The notes under the pieces are model-generated. The model was not told the origin of the DNA, did not search any database, and saw only the letters and a list, made by a program, of their open reading frames with translations. Position numbers and translations under genes: made by a program. A stretch of 64,000 nt of DNA. Source: Phormidium tenue FACHB-1052. GTDB lineage: Bacteria; Cyanobacteriota; Cyanobacteriia; Phormidesmidales; Phormidesmidaceae. This document shows positions 1-10,001 of this stretch, one piece after another; within the stretch, counting starts at the first letter, position 1; each line of letters begins with the position of its first letter. The DNA is taken from assembly GCF_014696675.1 (NCBI RefSeq), contig NZ_JACJQN010000020.1, positions 58,913-122,912 of the forward strand, given 5' to 3'.

Positions 1-13
1 GAGCTTCATCCCT

Positions 14-544
14 TTAACTGCCCGATCGCGCCAGGGGCTCCGACGGCGGAAACGGCAGCGGTCGATACCATTGGGGTCGGGTTTGGGGGAATGGTGAAGG
101 CTGCGTCAGCTGCTGTTTAACCTGGTTGAGATCCTGGTTTAGCTCCCGAATGCGGCGCGAGAGCAGGCGAATCACGTTGACCGCAATGCCGGGGGTTTCG
201 TCAATGGCATCGTAGAGCTGCTGCTGAGTGAGCACCAGACAGGCGCAGGGCTCTAGAGTCGTGACTGAGGCCGATCGCGGCTCGGCATCAAACACCGACA
301 TTTCGCCAAAGCATTCGTCTTCCTTGAGCTGGGCCACTTCCTGCCCGCCGATGTGCACACTAACGCGGCCCGACACCACAATGTACATCGATCGCCCCTC
401 CTGGCCTTCGGTAATGATGGTGTAGTTGCTGTCGTAGAACACCTCATCCATCACCGAGGCCAGCCGCACCAAAAAGTCATCCCGCAGCTCTTTGAACATG
501 GGGACGTTACGAATAAAAAGGAGTCGTTCGACGCTGTTTAACAT
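14..544 (-). CDS. Cyclic nucleotide-binding domain protein
   Basis: A 176-residue protein that is essentially one Crp/PKA-type cNMP-binding jelly roll (about residues 15-135). The phosphate-binding cassette is visible at residues 79-93 (FGEMSVFDAEPRSAS), including the Arg that contacts the cyclic phosphate in this family. A C-terminal helix (about 117-147) is followed by a Pro-rich tail; there is no helix-turn-helix, so it is not a Crp-type transcription factor. It starts 52 bases after the stop of the upstream transporter/HEAT gene on the same strand, so the two are probably one operon. Related cyanobacterial transporter/HEAT proteins often carry such a domain fused at the C-terminus, so this looks like the detached regulatory domain. 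Ligand (cAMP, cGMP or other) cannot be told. Confidence 0.85.
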   Translation of the reverse strand: MLNSVERLLFIRNVPMFKELRDDFLVRLASVMDEVFYDSNYTIITEGQEGRSMYIVVSGRVSVHIGGQEVAQLKEDECFGEMSVFDAEPRSASVTTLEPCACLVLTQQQLYDAIDETPGIAVNVIRLLSRRIRELNQDLNQVKQQLTQPSPFPQTRPQWYRPLPFPPSEPLARSGS

Positions 545-596
545 ACGGGGGCGGTTTGCTCTACGGGGTAACGGCGGGTGAAGGGGGCCAGAAGCG

Positions 597-3500
597 TCAG
601 CCAGCGGAGGGGCTCGGCTCCAGATTATAGGTGTTGATCAGCTGTTTAACCTGAGCCAGCACTAGCGGGTCGGCGTCTTGCTGCATCAGGGGCAGCAGCT
701 CCCGCAGGGCACGGGGCGACGCCACGGCTAAATAGGTCAGCACAGCCTCGCGCACAAAGCCGGTAGGGTGCTGGAGCGAGGCCAGGGTGTGCTCGGCGGT
801 GAGATTCCACCGCTGCACGCGGGCCAGGTGAAAGCAGCAAGCGATCGTCCAGTCTGACAAAAAGTTGCGCAGGTCGAGCAGCTGACGCAGGCGATCGCGG
901 GGCAGCATGGGTCGGTAGGCAATCAGCGGTGTAGACAGGGCCAGCAGCTTCAGCTTGTCGGCGTCTAGACGGCGATCGAGCAGGATCAGAATCGACCGTT
1001 TGTTGGCCACATCCACCACATTGTCGAGAATTTCGATGCCCCTGGCCCACTGGGCGGCTGATCCGCTGAGACTCACCTGGGCGGCCTGAATGGCAGTGGC
1101 GGGCGACACGAACCGCAGCAGCATAAATAGCCGCTCGGTAGCGTCTGCCTGTAGCCCATCAAGGGCTTTGCGCAGTAGATCCGCCTCGATACCCTCAACA
1201 CGGTTGGATGCCAAATCGACCTTGGCCGCCAGCATCTGCCCGGCAAAGGCCAGCTCCGTATTCAGCAGATCTTCGATGCCGCTGCGGCCTAGCATGCGGT
1301 CTAGGGCCTCGTCGATCAGAGACGATCGCTTTACCCCTGACTCTTGGTACAGGCTGAGCAAGATCCGCAGAATGTGGCGACGGGTGCTGCCCCAGGTGGT
1401 GATCAGGTTTTGAATAAGAAACTCTAGGGCGGAGACGGTGCCAATGTTGCCAATCACCTGCCAGGCTTGGTTACGCAAGATTTCGGGACGGTAGCTGTCG
1501 AGGGCAAGCTCTTGAAGCATGGGCAGGGCATCGTTGCCCAGGCGGGTGAGGGCAGCTATAGCGGCTTCACGGGTTGACTTGTACTGAAGCGCCTTGAGCA
1601 GCGAGGGGTAATATTTTTTGTATTGAGTGGCGGCGATCGCTGCCAAGATCGCCCGCCGCACTCGCAGCGACGAGTCTTGCAACAGGTCGTCAATGTAGAT
1701 ACTGAGTGATTCCATATAGTCGGCCTCACCCAGGGCGCGGCAGCCCATCACCCGCTCCCGCTCTTCGTCGTGCACCAGCATTTTGCGCAGGGTAGCGGTG
1801 GCCTCGGCCCGCTCCTGTAGGTTGCCCCGCCGCAGCATCAGCGAGGCCGCCGTACCGCGCACCACCGCATCCACCTCCGGCGGCAGGTAGGGTCGCAGAT
1901 CATTGATATCAAAGCGCTCCTGGGCCAACCACACGTAGCGGAGGGCCAGGGCCAAAATTTCGGGAGCCTGGTGGGGCACCTCTAGCAGCTCTTGCACCTG
2001 GGCGGTGTAGGCCGGGTTGGGATACTCTAGCATCGCCTCTAGGCTCTGGCGCTGAAGGGCTGGAGGTAGAGCCTCCAGGCGGGGAGCCAAGATTTCGCCC
2101 ACATTTTTGGGGTCGATGTGGCTGAGCAGCTCAATGCACGATCGCTTGTTGGCATCCAATCCAGGCTTTTCAAGCTGCTCAATAAAGGCCCGCTTCAGCA
2201 CCCGCAGGTTGGCGTCAGAAAAGGTCAGCAGGCCGCGCTCGGCTCCCCGCACCAGCAGGTTGAGGTAGCGCGATCGCAGCAGCACCATAATCGCAAACCA
2301 CACCAGCGCCGCTACCACGGTGCCCAACAAAAACAGTCGTGCCTGCACCAGAGTATCCACCAGCCCAACCCGGTTGCAAACAGCAATAGTGACCAAAATG
2401 GCCACCCCCGTGCCCCCCATCGACAGCGGCTCAGCAATCCCCCCCACCCATGACTGCACCGTGCTGCGCACCTGATCAGGAATCGGCTGAAACAGGATCG
2501 GGCGCGTGGTGGCGACCAGCGTATAGCGCAACCACTCATCAAAAAACTTCAGCACAATTAGCCCGACAAACATGACCGTCAGCCCCAGCCGCACGGGGTA
2601 GCTGCCCACCAGGGCGATCACCCCAATCACCACAATCACCGAGGGCAGCACCAGGGCTACCTTAAACACCCCTTCTCGCTCGATCAGTCGGCTGGAGGTA
2701 AACCACTGGGTAAACAGCTCAATCAGCCCCAGCAGGCCGCTGAAAAAGCCCAAAAAAGCGGCGATCGCATCGACATCAAGATTGGTCTCCAGCTGATTGA
2801 AGAACTGAAACTCAATGGAGAACAGCAGCATCTGGGCCAGCACAAAGAACGAAAACAGCAGCACCACATACTGCTGGATCGGCCCCTGAAGCCGCTGGCG
2901 CGACTTGAAGCTCTCCACTGACTCAGCATCTTCTGCCTGGCGGCGGGGTGAGTCGGGGAAGGCGTGCTCGTAGTTGCGGCTGAGGTGGTACAAAATAGCC
3001 GCCCCCGCCACCATCACCACAAAAGCAAGCAGCATAACGTTTTGCAGCCCAATCAGCTTGAGCAGCAGGTAGACCGAAAAGCCGCTGATCACGTCGGCCA
3101 CCAGGTTGCCGCTGCTAATAATCGGATACGCCCGCTTGATCTCGCGAATGTTAAAGAGCTGGTTGGCGGTCACCGACAGGTTGAGGTCATTGAGCCCATA
3201 GATGGCCTCAATCCACAGCCGCATCGAAAACACCATGGGAGCCGCCAGCCACGGTATCGTTAGCCCCCAGCGAAACCCCAAAACTGGCACAGCCATCAGC
3301 ATGGCAATGATCACAATCACCCGACGCAGCGGAAACAGCCGCTGTAACCAGGAATAGACTACGCTCAGCCCCAGCCCCACCCCAGCGCTAAAGATATAGA
3401 TCCACGGAAGGCTGGCCGCCCCATAGGCTTCCAAAAATAGCGCCGCTGAACTCACCTCCAGCCACAAAATCCCCATGGAGGTGGCGGTGTAAAAGGCAAA

Positions 3501-3602
3501 CATGAGCAGCGTGCGCTCTTCTTCCCCAGGGCGCAAATTAATCAGGTCGAGCAAGCGCCCCTTAAGGGACTGAATCTCTTTAGCGGGGCCAGATAAGCTC
3601 AT
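597..3602 (-). CDS. Transporter-like membrane protein with C-terminal HEAT repeats
   Basis: A 1001-residue protein. Roughly residues 30-460 hold about a dozen hydrophobic helices in an arrangement like the MFS-related ATP/ADP antiporter (Npt1/Tlc-like) family. Residues about 480-990 are soluble, helical and repetitive (for example the LRVRRAILAAIAATQYK segment), as in HEAT/armadillo solenoids. The substrate is unknown, and the cyanobacterial relatives are not proven nucleotide transporters. The ATG at 3602 follows a non-coding stretch. The cNMP-binding gene directly downstream probably regulates it. The family call rests on overall architecture rather than on a single diagnostic motif. Confidence 0.75.
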   Translation of the reverse strand: MSLSGPAKEIQSLKGRLLDLINLRPGEEERTLLMFAFYTATSMGILWLEVSSAALFLEAYGAASLPWIYIFSAGVGLGLSVVYSWLQRLFPLRRVIVIIAMLMAVPVLGFRWGLTIPWLAAPMVFSMRLWIEAIYGLNDLNLSVTANQLFNIREIKRAYPIISSGNLVADVISGFSVYLLLKLIGLQNVMLLAFVVMVAGAAILYHLSRNYEHAFPDSPRRQAEDAESVESFKSRQRLQGPIQQYVVLLFSFFVLAQMLLFSIEFQFFNQLETNLDVDAIAAFLGFFSGLLGLIELFTQWFTSSRLIEREGVFKVALVLPSVIVVIGVIALVGSYPVRLGLTVMFVGLIVLKFFDEWLRYTLVATTRPILFQPIPDQVRSTVQSWVGGIAEPLSMGGTGVAILVTIAVCNRVGLVDTLVQARLFLLGTVVAALVWFAIMVLLRSRYLNLLVRGAERGLLTFSDANLRVLKRAFIEQLEKPGLDANKRSCIELLSHIDPKNVGEILAPRLEALPPALQRQSLEAMLEYPNPAYTAQVQELLEVPHQAPEILALALRYVWLAQERFDINDLRPYLPPEVDAVVRGTAASLMLRRGNLQERAEATATLRKMLVHDEERERVMGCRALGEADYMESLSIYIDDLLQDSSLRVRRAILAAIAATQYKKYYPSLLKALQYKSTREAAIAALTRLGNDALPMLQELALDSYRPEILRNQAWQVIGNIGTVSALEFLIQNLITTWGSTRRHILRILLSLYQESGVKRSSLIDEALDRMLGRSGIEDLLNTELAFAGQMLAAKVDLASNRVEGIEADLLRKALDGLQADATERLFMLLRFVSPATAIQAAQVSLSGSAAQWARGIEILDNVVDVANKRSILILLDRRLDADKLKLLALSTPLIAYRPMLPRDRLRQLLDLRNFLSDWTIACCFHLARVQRWNLTAEHTLASLQHPTGFVREAVLTYLAVASPRALRELLPLMQQDADPLVLAQVKQLINTYNLEPSPSAG

Positions 3603-4136
3603 GCCAAATGCAGTGACGGTAGGCTAGTGCCTCAAGGATACCCAATCTGGAGGATGTGGGCGGGCTTTAGGGGTTTGTGAAGCCAAGCTAGATAGAGATG
3701 TAAGGGTGCGATGGGAGGAGGGAGCCAGTGCCGGTTTGCATTAGCGGCTCTACTAGGAGCAACGGCGTTGTCTGTCTCTCAGGCAGGCGATCGCCATTGG
3801 AAAAACGTCCCTGAAGAGGCGAGGGTGAGAAAGTCGGCGTTGCTGATCAGCAGTATGATTTGCCCCCCTAGCCCCCCAATTCTGGGGGGAACCAGACGAC
3901 TTCAAAGTCCCCCAAAATTGGGGGGTTGGGGGGCCGATGCAGCAACTGTTGCTTTTGCAAATTCATTCCTCAATTCAGCAACGCCAGAAAGTCCAGTGTT
4001 TTGTCAGGAGAAATGGTGGAAGGTGCAGGAGGGATGGTTTTAAGGCAGGGACTTTCGGGATAGTATTGAGGTTTGCTAGTTTTGAACGTCTCGCGAATCA
4101 GCGCTGGTGCTGAAACCTTTTACATCCCCAGGCCCT
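3603..4136. other. Intergenic region between transporter gene and ilvH
   Basis: About 530 bases with no convincing gene. An open frame at 3711-4043 (+) runs straight through the G/C palindromic repeat at 3863-3935 and has a composition unlike a protein, so it was not accepted. The upstream regulatory region of ilvH must lie at the right end. No clear promoter or leader peptide was recognised. Confidence 0.5.
3863..3935. repeat. Nested G/C-rich palindromic repeat
   Basis: Two arms of about 28 bases, 3863-3890 and 3908-3935, are imperfect inverted copies. Each arm is itself a palindrome of the form CCCCCCAATTNTGGGGG. The whole can fold as one long hairpin or as two short ones. Elements of this look (CCCC..AATT..GGGG) are scattered between genes in many filamentous cyanobacteria and probably spread as small non-autonomous repeats; that is family knowledge, not something one copy can show. 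Confidence 0.8.
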
Positions 4137-4709
4137 ATGGTTAACCCTTCTATTCTCCCCAGTTCGGCTGTGGCTCCTCAGCAGGCCATCAAACACACCC
4201 TCTCTGTACTGGTTGAAGACGAGGCCGGGGTGCTGAGCCGCATTGCCGGTCTGTTTGCCCGACGCGGGTTTAACATCGAGAGCCTGGCGGTGGGGCCAGC
4301 TGAAACCTCGGGCATTTCTCGCATCACCATGGTGGTGCCCGGCGACGATGCGGTGATCGAGCAGCTCACCAAGCAGCTCTACAAGTTGATTAACGTGCTT
4401 AAGGTCAACGACGTCACCGACACCCCCTGCGTCGAGCGAGAGCTAATGCTGCTCAAGGTCAATGCGAGCAGCACCAGCCGCTCTGAAATTATTGAGTTCG
4501 CCCAAATCTTTCGGGCCAGGGTGGTCGATGTGTCTGAAGACTCTCTCACCCTAGAAGTGGTGGGCGACCCTGGCAAGATGGTGGCGATCGTGCAGGTGCT
4601 CAACCGCTTTGGCATTCGCGAAATCGCTCGCACCGGCAAAATCTCTCTACCCCGTGAGTCGGGGGTCAACACCGAGTATCTCAAGTCGCTAGAACGCAAG
4701 TTTCAGTAG
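4137..4709 (+). CDS. ilvH: Acetolactate synthase small (regulatory) subunit
   Basis: The regulatory subunit of acetohydroxyacid synthase, which binds valine and activates the IlvB catalytic subunit in branched-chain amino acid synthesis. The N-terminal ACT domain is textbook for IlvH ([20 protein letters not shown], then [12 protein letters not shown]), followed by the C-terminal domain with the [14 protein letters not shown] segment. The ATG at 4137 gives 190 residues. A GTG at 4107 would add ten residues, but neither start has a strong ribosome-binding site and homology only begins about 17 residues after the ATG. No ilvB lies in the window. It precedes dapB by 125 bases on the same strand, but a shared transcript is not evident. 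Confidence 0.95.
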   Translation: MVNPSILPSSAVAPQQAIKHTLSVLVEDEAGVLSRIAGLFARRGFNIESLAVGPAETSGISRITMVVPGDDAVIEQLTKQLYKLINVLKVNDVTDTPCVERELMLLKVNASSTSRSEIIEFAQIFRARVVDVSEDSLTLEVVGDPGKMVAIVQVLNRFGIREIARTGKISLPRESGVNTEYLKSLERKFQ

Positions 4710-4834
4710 TCAGTCAGGTCTGACGATTGCAGCGCTGGCAGGTTGAAATGTTCGAGATTTCAGAACTGGTAGCTGATTAACCGTCGGATTTGCTGATCTG
4801 CTAGTTTCCTTAGCCCGCTAAACCAAGTTTTTCT

Positions 4835-5659
4835 ATGCCTACCCAATCGACTATTCCCGTCGTGGTCAACGGAGCCTACGGCAAAATGGGCCGTGAGGTC
4901 ATTAAAGCTATCGATCAAGCGCCAGATATCACGCTAGTGGGGGCAATCGGCAGAAATCCTGAGCTGATGGGCCAGGATATTGGCGAGGTGATCGGCTACA
5001 AACCCCTAGAAGTGCCGGTCATGAATGACCTGGAGGCAACCCTGGTGGCTGCCCAGAGCGAGGGCCTGGCGGTGATGGTTGACCTCTCCCATCCCGACAG
5101 CGTGTATGAGTCGGTGCGGGCCGCGATCGCCTATGGTGTGCGCCCCGTCGTCGGCACCACTGGCCTGAGCAACGCGCAAATTCGCGACCTGGCCGAGTTT
5201 GCCGATAAGGCCAGCATTGGCTGCTTGATTGTGCCCAACTTTTCCATTGGGGTAGTGCTGATGCAGCAGGCCGCTCAGCAGGCCGCTCAGTACTTCGACC
5301 ATGTTGAGATCATCGAGCTGCACCACAACCAAAAGGCCGATGCCCCCAGCGGCACCGCCGTACAAACTGCTCAAATGCTGGCGGAGGCGCAAAAAACCTT
5401 TAACACCCCGCTGGTGAAAGAAACTGAGACGATTCCCGGTGCCCGAGGCGGCACAACTCCCGAGGGCATCAATATCCATAGCGTGCGGCTGCCGGGGCTA
5501 ATTGCCCACCAGGAGATTTTGTTTGGCTCGCCAGGACAACTTTACACCCTGCGCCACGACACCAGCGATCGCGCCAGTTTCATGCCCGGTGTGCTGCTCT
5601 GCATTCGCCGGGTGATGGCCCTAAAATCGTTAATCTACGGTCTGGATAAGGTTCTCTAA
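4835..5659 (+). CDS. dapB: 4-hydroxy-tetrahydrodipicolinate reductase
   Basis: Catalyses the NAD(P)H-dependent reduction of 4-hydroxy-tetrahydrodipicolinate to tetrahydrodipicolinate, on the lysine and diaminopimelate route, in the cytosol. At 274 residues it has the normal family length. Visible are the dinucleotide-binding GAYGKMGRE near the N-terminus, the GTTG nucleotide-contact loop, the catalytic-region [10 protein letters not shown], and the substrate-binding KADAPSGTA. The last 30 bases overlap the 3' end of the convergent DUF2062 gene, so the two transcripts would be complementary there. Confidence 0.97.
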   Translation: MPTQSTIPVVVNGAYGKMGREVIKAIDQAPDITLVGAIGRNPELMGQDIGEVIGYKPLEVPVMNDLEATLVAAQSEGLAVMVDLSHPDSVYESVRAAIAYGVRPVVGTTGLSNAQIRDLAEFADKASIGCLIVPNFSIGVVLMQQAAQQAAQYFDHVEIIELHHNQKADAPSGTAVQTAQMLAEAQKTFNTPLVKETETIPGARGGTTPEGINIHSVRLPGLIAHQEILFGSPGQLYTLRHDTSDRASFMPGVLLCIRRVMALKSLIYGLDKVL

Positions 5660-6202
5660 TCCGGAGGGAGCTTCGAGCTGGCGCTGCTGCCGGGCGAGCT
5701 GGCGCGATCGCACCTGCCGAATCAGCGGTAGACCGACAAAGTAGCTGGCCACGCCTGCCACTAGCCCCACTGCCGTGCTGCCAAGCATCAGCCGTGCCGA
5801 CACCTCGGTGCCCATATCCATCCAGCTGTTGAGGGTGTCGAGGTTATCAAAGGTCTGAGTGGCCTTGCCCCCCAGCAGCCACAGCCCCACCTGATAGTTG
5901 AAGGCAAAAATAGGCACATAGGTGAAGGGGTTGCTGACCCAGGTGGCCGCCGCCGCCATGATGCGGTTGCCCCGCAGCACCGTAGCTACGCCCACCCCAA
6001 TGATCATCTGAAAGCCAAACAGAGGAAAGCAGCCAGAAAATATCCCCGAGGCCATGCCCCGAGACAGCTGCTCGGGAGTGCCCTGAAGCCGCAAAAAACG
6101 CAGATACAGATAGCGGAGCTGCCGCCGCCACTGAGGGTGAGTCGTTTTTCGCATCACGGGCTTAGGTTCGGGGGTAGATTCAGCGGCGGACGTAGTGATC
6201 AT
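5630..6202 (-). CDS. DUF2062 membrane protein
   Basis: A 190-residue protein from the ATG at 6202; an upstream in-frame TTG at 6235 is less likely. Family traits are the basic N-terminal stretch (about residues 20-40), [18 protein letters not shown] (about 50-67), a second hydrophobic helix with [15 protein letters not shown], and a third near the C-terminus ([20 protein letters not shown]). DUF2062 proteins are small inner-membrane proteins with no settled function. It converges on dapB with a 30-base overlap of coding ends. A cytoplasmic or thylakoid location cannot be decided. Confidence 0.85.
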   Translation of the reverse strand: MITTSAAESTPEPKPVMRKTTHPQWRRQLRYLYLRFLRLQGTPEQLSRGMASGIFSGCFPLFGFQMIIGVGVATVLRGNRIMAAAATWVSNPFTYVPIFAFNYQVGLWLLGGKATQTFDNLDTLNSWMDMGTEVSARLMLGSTAVGLVAGVASYFVGLPLIRQVRSRQLARQQRQLEAPSGLENLIQTVD

Positions 6203-6448
6203 AGACGGGGTATACCAAAGGCTAAGTTTCCCCAAGAACCTAGGGGAAAGGAAAAATTAGAGACAGCTCAACGGTTGGGTGGGTAGCCATGCCTAAGGGC
6301 TTGGTAGACTACCCCTGGGTAGGCAGAAAAACTCAGCGGTAGAATCTTAGAGACACGTAAAGATTCTTTTCTATTCTACCCAGTAGATCGGTGCTTTAAC
6401 AGACTTGCCTTGGGCTTCAACATCACTTCATCGTGCAGGATAGAGGCT

Positions 6449-7894
6449 ATGGATGGCGCGGCTGCTCAGCAACGGGCGTTACTCTCAACGATTAAGGGCA
6501 AGTCTCCCGAAAACGCACCCTCCCAAGGTGAGACCATTGCGGCGATCGCCACCGCCATTGCCCCCCAGCAGGGCAGCGTCGGCATTGTGCGGCTGTCCGG
6601 AGCGGAGGCCGTGGCGATCGCCCACAAGCTATTTCACGCCCCCGGCAAACAACCTTGGGAAAGCCACCGCATTCTCTACGGTCACGTGCGCGACCCTCGC
6701 ACTCAGCAGCCTGTGGATGAAGCGCTACTGCTGCTCATGCTGGCTCCTCGCTCCTATACCCGCGAAGATGTGGTGGAATTTCACTGCCACGGCGGGCTGA
6801 TGGCGGTGCAGCAGGTGCTCCAGCTCTGCCTCAGTCAAGGAGCACGGCTAGCAGAACCGGGCGAATTTACTCTGCGGGCGTTTCTGAACGGTCGGCTCGA
6901 CCTCACTCAGGCAGAAGGGGTGGCCGATTTGGTGGCGGCCCAGTCAGGCTTGGCGGCGAAGACGGCCCTGGCGGGATTGCAGGGCAAGCTCACTCAGCCC
7001 ATCCGCCAGCTGCGCTCGACCTGCCTCAACGTGCTGGCCGAGGTGGAGGCCCGCATTGACTTTGAAGACGATCTGCCCCCGTTGGATGAAAAGACGGTGC
7101 GATCGCAACTGGCCGCCGTGCTGACCGAGATCGAGCGCCTGCTGGCCACGGCAGAGTCGGGGGAACTGCTGCGCACCGGGCTGAAGGTGGCGATTGTGGG
7201 TCGCCCCAACGTGGGCAAGTCGAGCCTGCTGAATGCCTGGAGCCGCTGCGATCGCGCCATTGTCACCGACTTGCCCGGCACCACCCGCGACGTGGTGGAG
7301 TCGCAGCTGGTGGTGGGCGGCATCCCCATTCAGGTGCTCGATACGGCGGGCATTCGCGAGGCCAGCGACCCGGTCGAGCAAATGGGCATTGCGCGATCGC
7401 GCCAGGTGGCCCAGAGCGCAGACCTCGTGCTGCTCACCATTGACGCCGCCGCCGGATGGACTGAGGCCGACCAGCAGCTCTACGAGTCGGTGCAGGAAAC
7501 TTGCTTAATCCTGGTTGTTAACAAAGTGGATTTGGTGGCCGCTGATGCTGCAAGTCAGCTCTTACTTCCCTATAACGTGCCTACAGTTCACACCGCCGCC
7601 GCCAATCAGCAGGGGATCGATGCCTTGGAGCAAGCGATTCTGAGCGCGATCCACGCCGATCGGCTCACCACGGCCAATTTAGAGTTCACCGTCAACCAGC
7701 GTCAGGGGGCCGCCCTGACAGCGGCCCGCAATGCGCTCCATCAGGTGCAGCAAACTATTGAGAATCAGCTACCGCTGGACTTTTGGACGATTGACCTGAG
7801 GAGTGCGATCGCGGCCTTGGGCAGCATCACCGGCGACGAAATCACCGAATCTATGCTCGATGAAATTTTCAGCCGGTTTTGTATTGGCAAGTAA
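6449..7894 (+). CDS. mnmE: tRNA modification GTPase MnmE
   Basis: With MnmG it installs the carboxymethylaminomethyl group on wobble uridine 34 of certain tRNAs, using GTP hydrolysis and a formyl-folate carbon. The order is complete: the N-terminal folate-binding domain (begins [20 protein letters not shown]), a helical domain, an inserted G domain with G1 GRPNVGKSS (about residue 250), TTRD, DTAG and NKVD, and the invariant C-terminal FCIGK with its catalytic Cys. The ATG at 6449 gives 481 residues and has AGGAT just upstream; the TTG at 6410 would only add an unconserved extension. The upstream region holds short inverted repeats (6340-6380). Confidence 0.97.
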   Translation: MDGAAAQQRALLSTIKGKSPENAPSQGETIAAIATAIAPQQGSVGIVRLSGAEAVAIAHKLFHAPGKQPWESHRILYGHVRDPRTQQPVDEALLLLMLAPRSYTREDVVEFHCHGGLMAVQQVLQLCLSQGARLAEPGEFTLRAFLNGRLDLTQAEGVADLVAAQSGLAAKTALAGLQGKLTQPIRQLRSTCLNVLAEVEARIDFEDDLPPLDEKTVRSQLAAVLTEIERLLATAESGELLRTGLKVAIVGRPNVGKSSLLNAWSRCDRAIVTDLPGTTRDVVESQLVVGGIPIQVLDTAGIREASDPVEQMGIARSRQVAQSADLVLLTIDAAAGWTEADQQLYESVQETCLILVVNKVDLVAADAASQLLLPYNVPTVHTAAANQQGIDALEQAILSAIHADRLTTANLEFTVNQRQGAALTAARNALHQVQQTIENQLPLDFWTIDLRSAIAALGSITGDEITESMLDEIFSRFCIGK

Positions 7895-8018
7895 CACTGG
7901 AACCTTAGGGAATTACTCAGCCAAATCACTAGATTGTTCGCCGTAGTGGACAAGCTAAACTTCTAGGTTGGTACCCGCTGCTGCATTTGCCGTAAGGCTT
8001 GGCCCAGGACAGCGGCGA

Positions 8019-8687
8019 TCAGCACCGCTGTTTCATCGCTAGGGTGAGACCATCGGCGATAGGAACCAGGCTGGCAACGACGCGATCGTCGTTATGAATT
8101 GCTTCATTGAGGCGGCGAAGGGTGTTGGTGCGGGTGTCTTGCACAGTGGGGTCAGCTACCTGGCCTGACCACAGTACATTGTCGATCGCGATCAATCCGC
8201 CCGGCCTTACTAGTTGCAGCGCCTGCTCGTAGTAGGTAGGATAACCGCTCTTGTCGGCGTCGATAAAGGCAAAGTCAAAACTGTTGACTTCCCCAGCAGC
8301 AATCAGTTGATCTAAGGTTTCGGTTGCGGGGGCGATGCGGAGGTCGATTTTGTGAGCAACTCCGGCTTTTTCCCAGTAGCGGCGGGCGATCGCCGTATAC
8401 TCCTCACTCACATCGCAGGCCACCAGCTTGCCCTCCGGGGGCATCGCCAGCGCCACCCGCAGCGCACTATAGCCCGTAAACACCCCCACCTCAAGAGCCT
8501 TAGTCACTCCCAAAAGCTGAACCAGCAGCGCCATAAACTGCCCCTGCTCTGGGGCAATCTGCATTTGGGCCATGGGGTGCTGGGCGGTCTCGTGACGTAG
8601 GGCCGTTAGCACCTCAGGCTCGTGTACCGAGTGGTCGAGCAGGTAGCGGTAGAGGCGATCGTCAAGGGGCAGGGTTTGATTGCTCAT
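8019..8687 (-). CDS. Class I SAM-dependent O-methyltransferase
   Basis: A 222-residue protein of the caffeoyl-CoA/catechol O-methyltransferase-like family. The SAM site appears as ALEVGVFTGYSALRVALAM (about residues 80-98), the acidic metal/substrate region as FAFIDADKSGY (about 138-148), and the following IDNVLWSGQV matches the family's conserved Asn-containing loop. Such enzymes methylate hydroxyl groups of small molecules using Mg2+, but cyanobacterial members mostly lack known substrates. It is a single gene between mnmE (convergent) and a small unknown gene (divergent). Confidence 0.9.
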   Translation of the reverse strand: MSNQTLPLDDRLYRYLLDHSVHEPEVLTALRHETAQHPMAQMQIAPEQGQFMALLVQLLGVTKALEVGVFTGYSALRVALAMPPEGKLVACDVSEEYTAIARRYWEKAGVAHKIDLRIAPATETLDQLIAAGEVNSFDFAFIDADKSGYPTYYEQALQLVRPGGLIAIDNVLWSGQVADPTVQDTRTNTLRRLNEAIHNDDRVVASLVPIADGLTLAMKQRC

Positions 8688-8851
8688 AGCAACAGAGTAG
8701 GGGCGCAGGAATACAGCATAGCCCAGGAAAAATGAGAAGAAAGTTGGGGGTTTTGCTCACTCAAGACCCAATCTGACTTACGATAGCACCGCTCAGCTCT
8801 GCCCTTGATCTTGGTTTGGGACAGGTCATAGGCCCACGGGAGGATACTGCG

Positions 8852-9043
8852 ATGGACGCGGATTCGGTCGTGCAAGTTTCAGCCATGACCGGCTGGATTA
8901 TTGGCGTCAGCCACAATAAAGACCGGGGCTACCAGTGCTGGATTGTAAAGCCTGACTTAGACGTGCTCAGCGACGGCACTTTCTACACGACTAGCAGTGC
9001 AGCCATGTCGGCAGGGCGCGCCTTTGTGGAGCGATACCATTAG
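8852..9043 (+). CDS. Small hypothetical protein
   Basis: A 63-residue protein of unknown function. The start is fixed by a strong ribosome-binding site, GGGAGGA at 8838-8844, seven bases before the ATG at 8852; an in-frame upstream ATG at 8816 lacks one. The sequence is hydrophilic and regular (GWIIGVSHNKDRGYQCW, then SAGRAFVERYH), with no membrane segment or signal peptide. It looks like a small globular cyanobacterial protein. It is divergent from the O-methyltransferase gene. No domain was recognised. Confidence 0.7.
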   Translation: MDADSVVQVSAMTGWIIGVSHNKDRGYQCWIVKPDLDVLSDGTFYTTSSAAMSAGRAFVERYH

Positions 9044-9118
9044 CAGCCTAAATAACCTCTAAGCCGTTGGGCAGACACAGAATTTTGAACTAGCGCAGTA
9101 AATGACCTGAACTGCTGC

Positions 9119-9706
9119 CTACGCCACACCATAGCGGGCACACAGCACCCGTCTCATCTGTCGCATGTTGCCCGGCAGATCGGTCTTAATCGCCTGTTCA
9201 ATCAAAAATGAGGGTACTGGAATGGTCGGCGCGGCCTGCACCGAGTAGGTCAGCAGAGTGCCCTGGTTGAAATCTTGCAGGTGCAGGTCGGCTGCAAAGT
9301 GGGAGAACGTGCCTTGCTCTAGGCGAAACTGAATCGCTTCACAGGCTGTTTCAACCACCTTGAGGTAAATTTCGACCTGGGCGCTCAGCAGCATAAACCC
9401 CTTACGCCCCACCTGGTAGAGACGGCGATAGCGCTGAGTCGCAGTTTTTACAGTCTCTAGCACTTCGCTGTGTACGATATTGGGAAAATACTGAGTCCAG
9501 CAGCTGTAGTTGGTCACCTGGGGCCAAATTTGAGGGCGGGCCAGGGGGACGTACATGTGAGCAGTGACAGCACCACTGGCATTGCCGGTTTGCGACTGGA
9601 GCAATACGTCTCCCCGAAGCAGCGCTACCTGGTCGGTGGGAGAAAACTGGGCGAGAAATCCGTCCTGCTTGACCTCGTGGATACCTTGAGCTTCGCTAGT
9701 AACCAT
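9119..9706 (-). CDS. SRPBCC-fold (START/polyketide cyclase-like) protein
   Basis: A 195-residue protein with the pattern of the SRPBCC ligand-binding fold: an early strand AHMYVPLARPQIWPQVTNY, a middle strand pair around YQVGRKGFMLLSAQVEIYLKV, and a late strand with a long C-terminal helix (IPVPSFLIEQAIKTDLPGNMRQMRR). This fold makes a cavity for a hydrophobic ligand; the ligand is unknown here. The start at 9706 is supported by AGGAGG upstream on the minus strand. Its 295-base upstream region is shared with the divergent small membrane protein gene at 10002 and contains nothing else I can name. Confidence 0.7.
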   Translation of the reverse strand: MVTSEAQGIHEVKQDGFLAQFSPTDQVALLRGDVLLQSQTGNASGAVTAHMYVPLARPQIWPQVTNYSCWTQYFPNIVHSEVLETVKTATQRYRRLYQVGRKGFMLLSAQVEIYLKVVETACEAIQFRLEQGTFSHFAADLHLQDFNQGTLLTYSVQAAPTIPVPSFLIEQAIKTDLPGNMRQMRRVLCARYGVA

Positions 9707-10001
9707 TGATCTATTCCTCCTAACGATGCGATCCGGTGTTGGTACCAGTAGCCGACAATTCCTGCTAAGGCTATCGGGGCTGTTTGGCTCTGGAGCGATC
9801 GCAAACCCCAGTCCTGCTCATTGCCCTAATAAGGGCCACGGTATCTGGGCCATACTAGCGCTGTGTCGCTGGCTTTTCTATTAAAGATGAGACAGTTTCA
9901 AAGCGTAGGGAGAACGGTAGTATCATTACGGGGCTTTTACCAATGGCCTCAGTATTGCTCCGTAATCCAGTAAAAGCTTTACAAATGGAGACATTGCTGC
10001 C

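Noticed and set aside
3711..4043. A 110-codon plus-strand frame upstream of ilvH
   Set aside because: It runs through the nested G/C palindrome, has no homology-like pattern and no conserved end; most likely chance.
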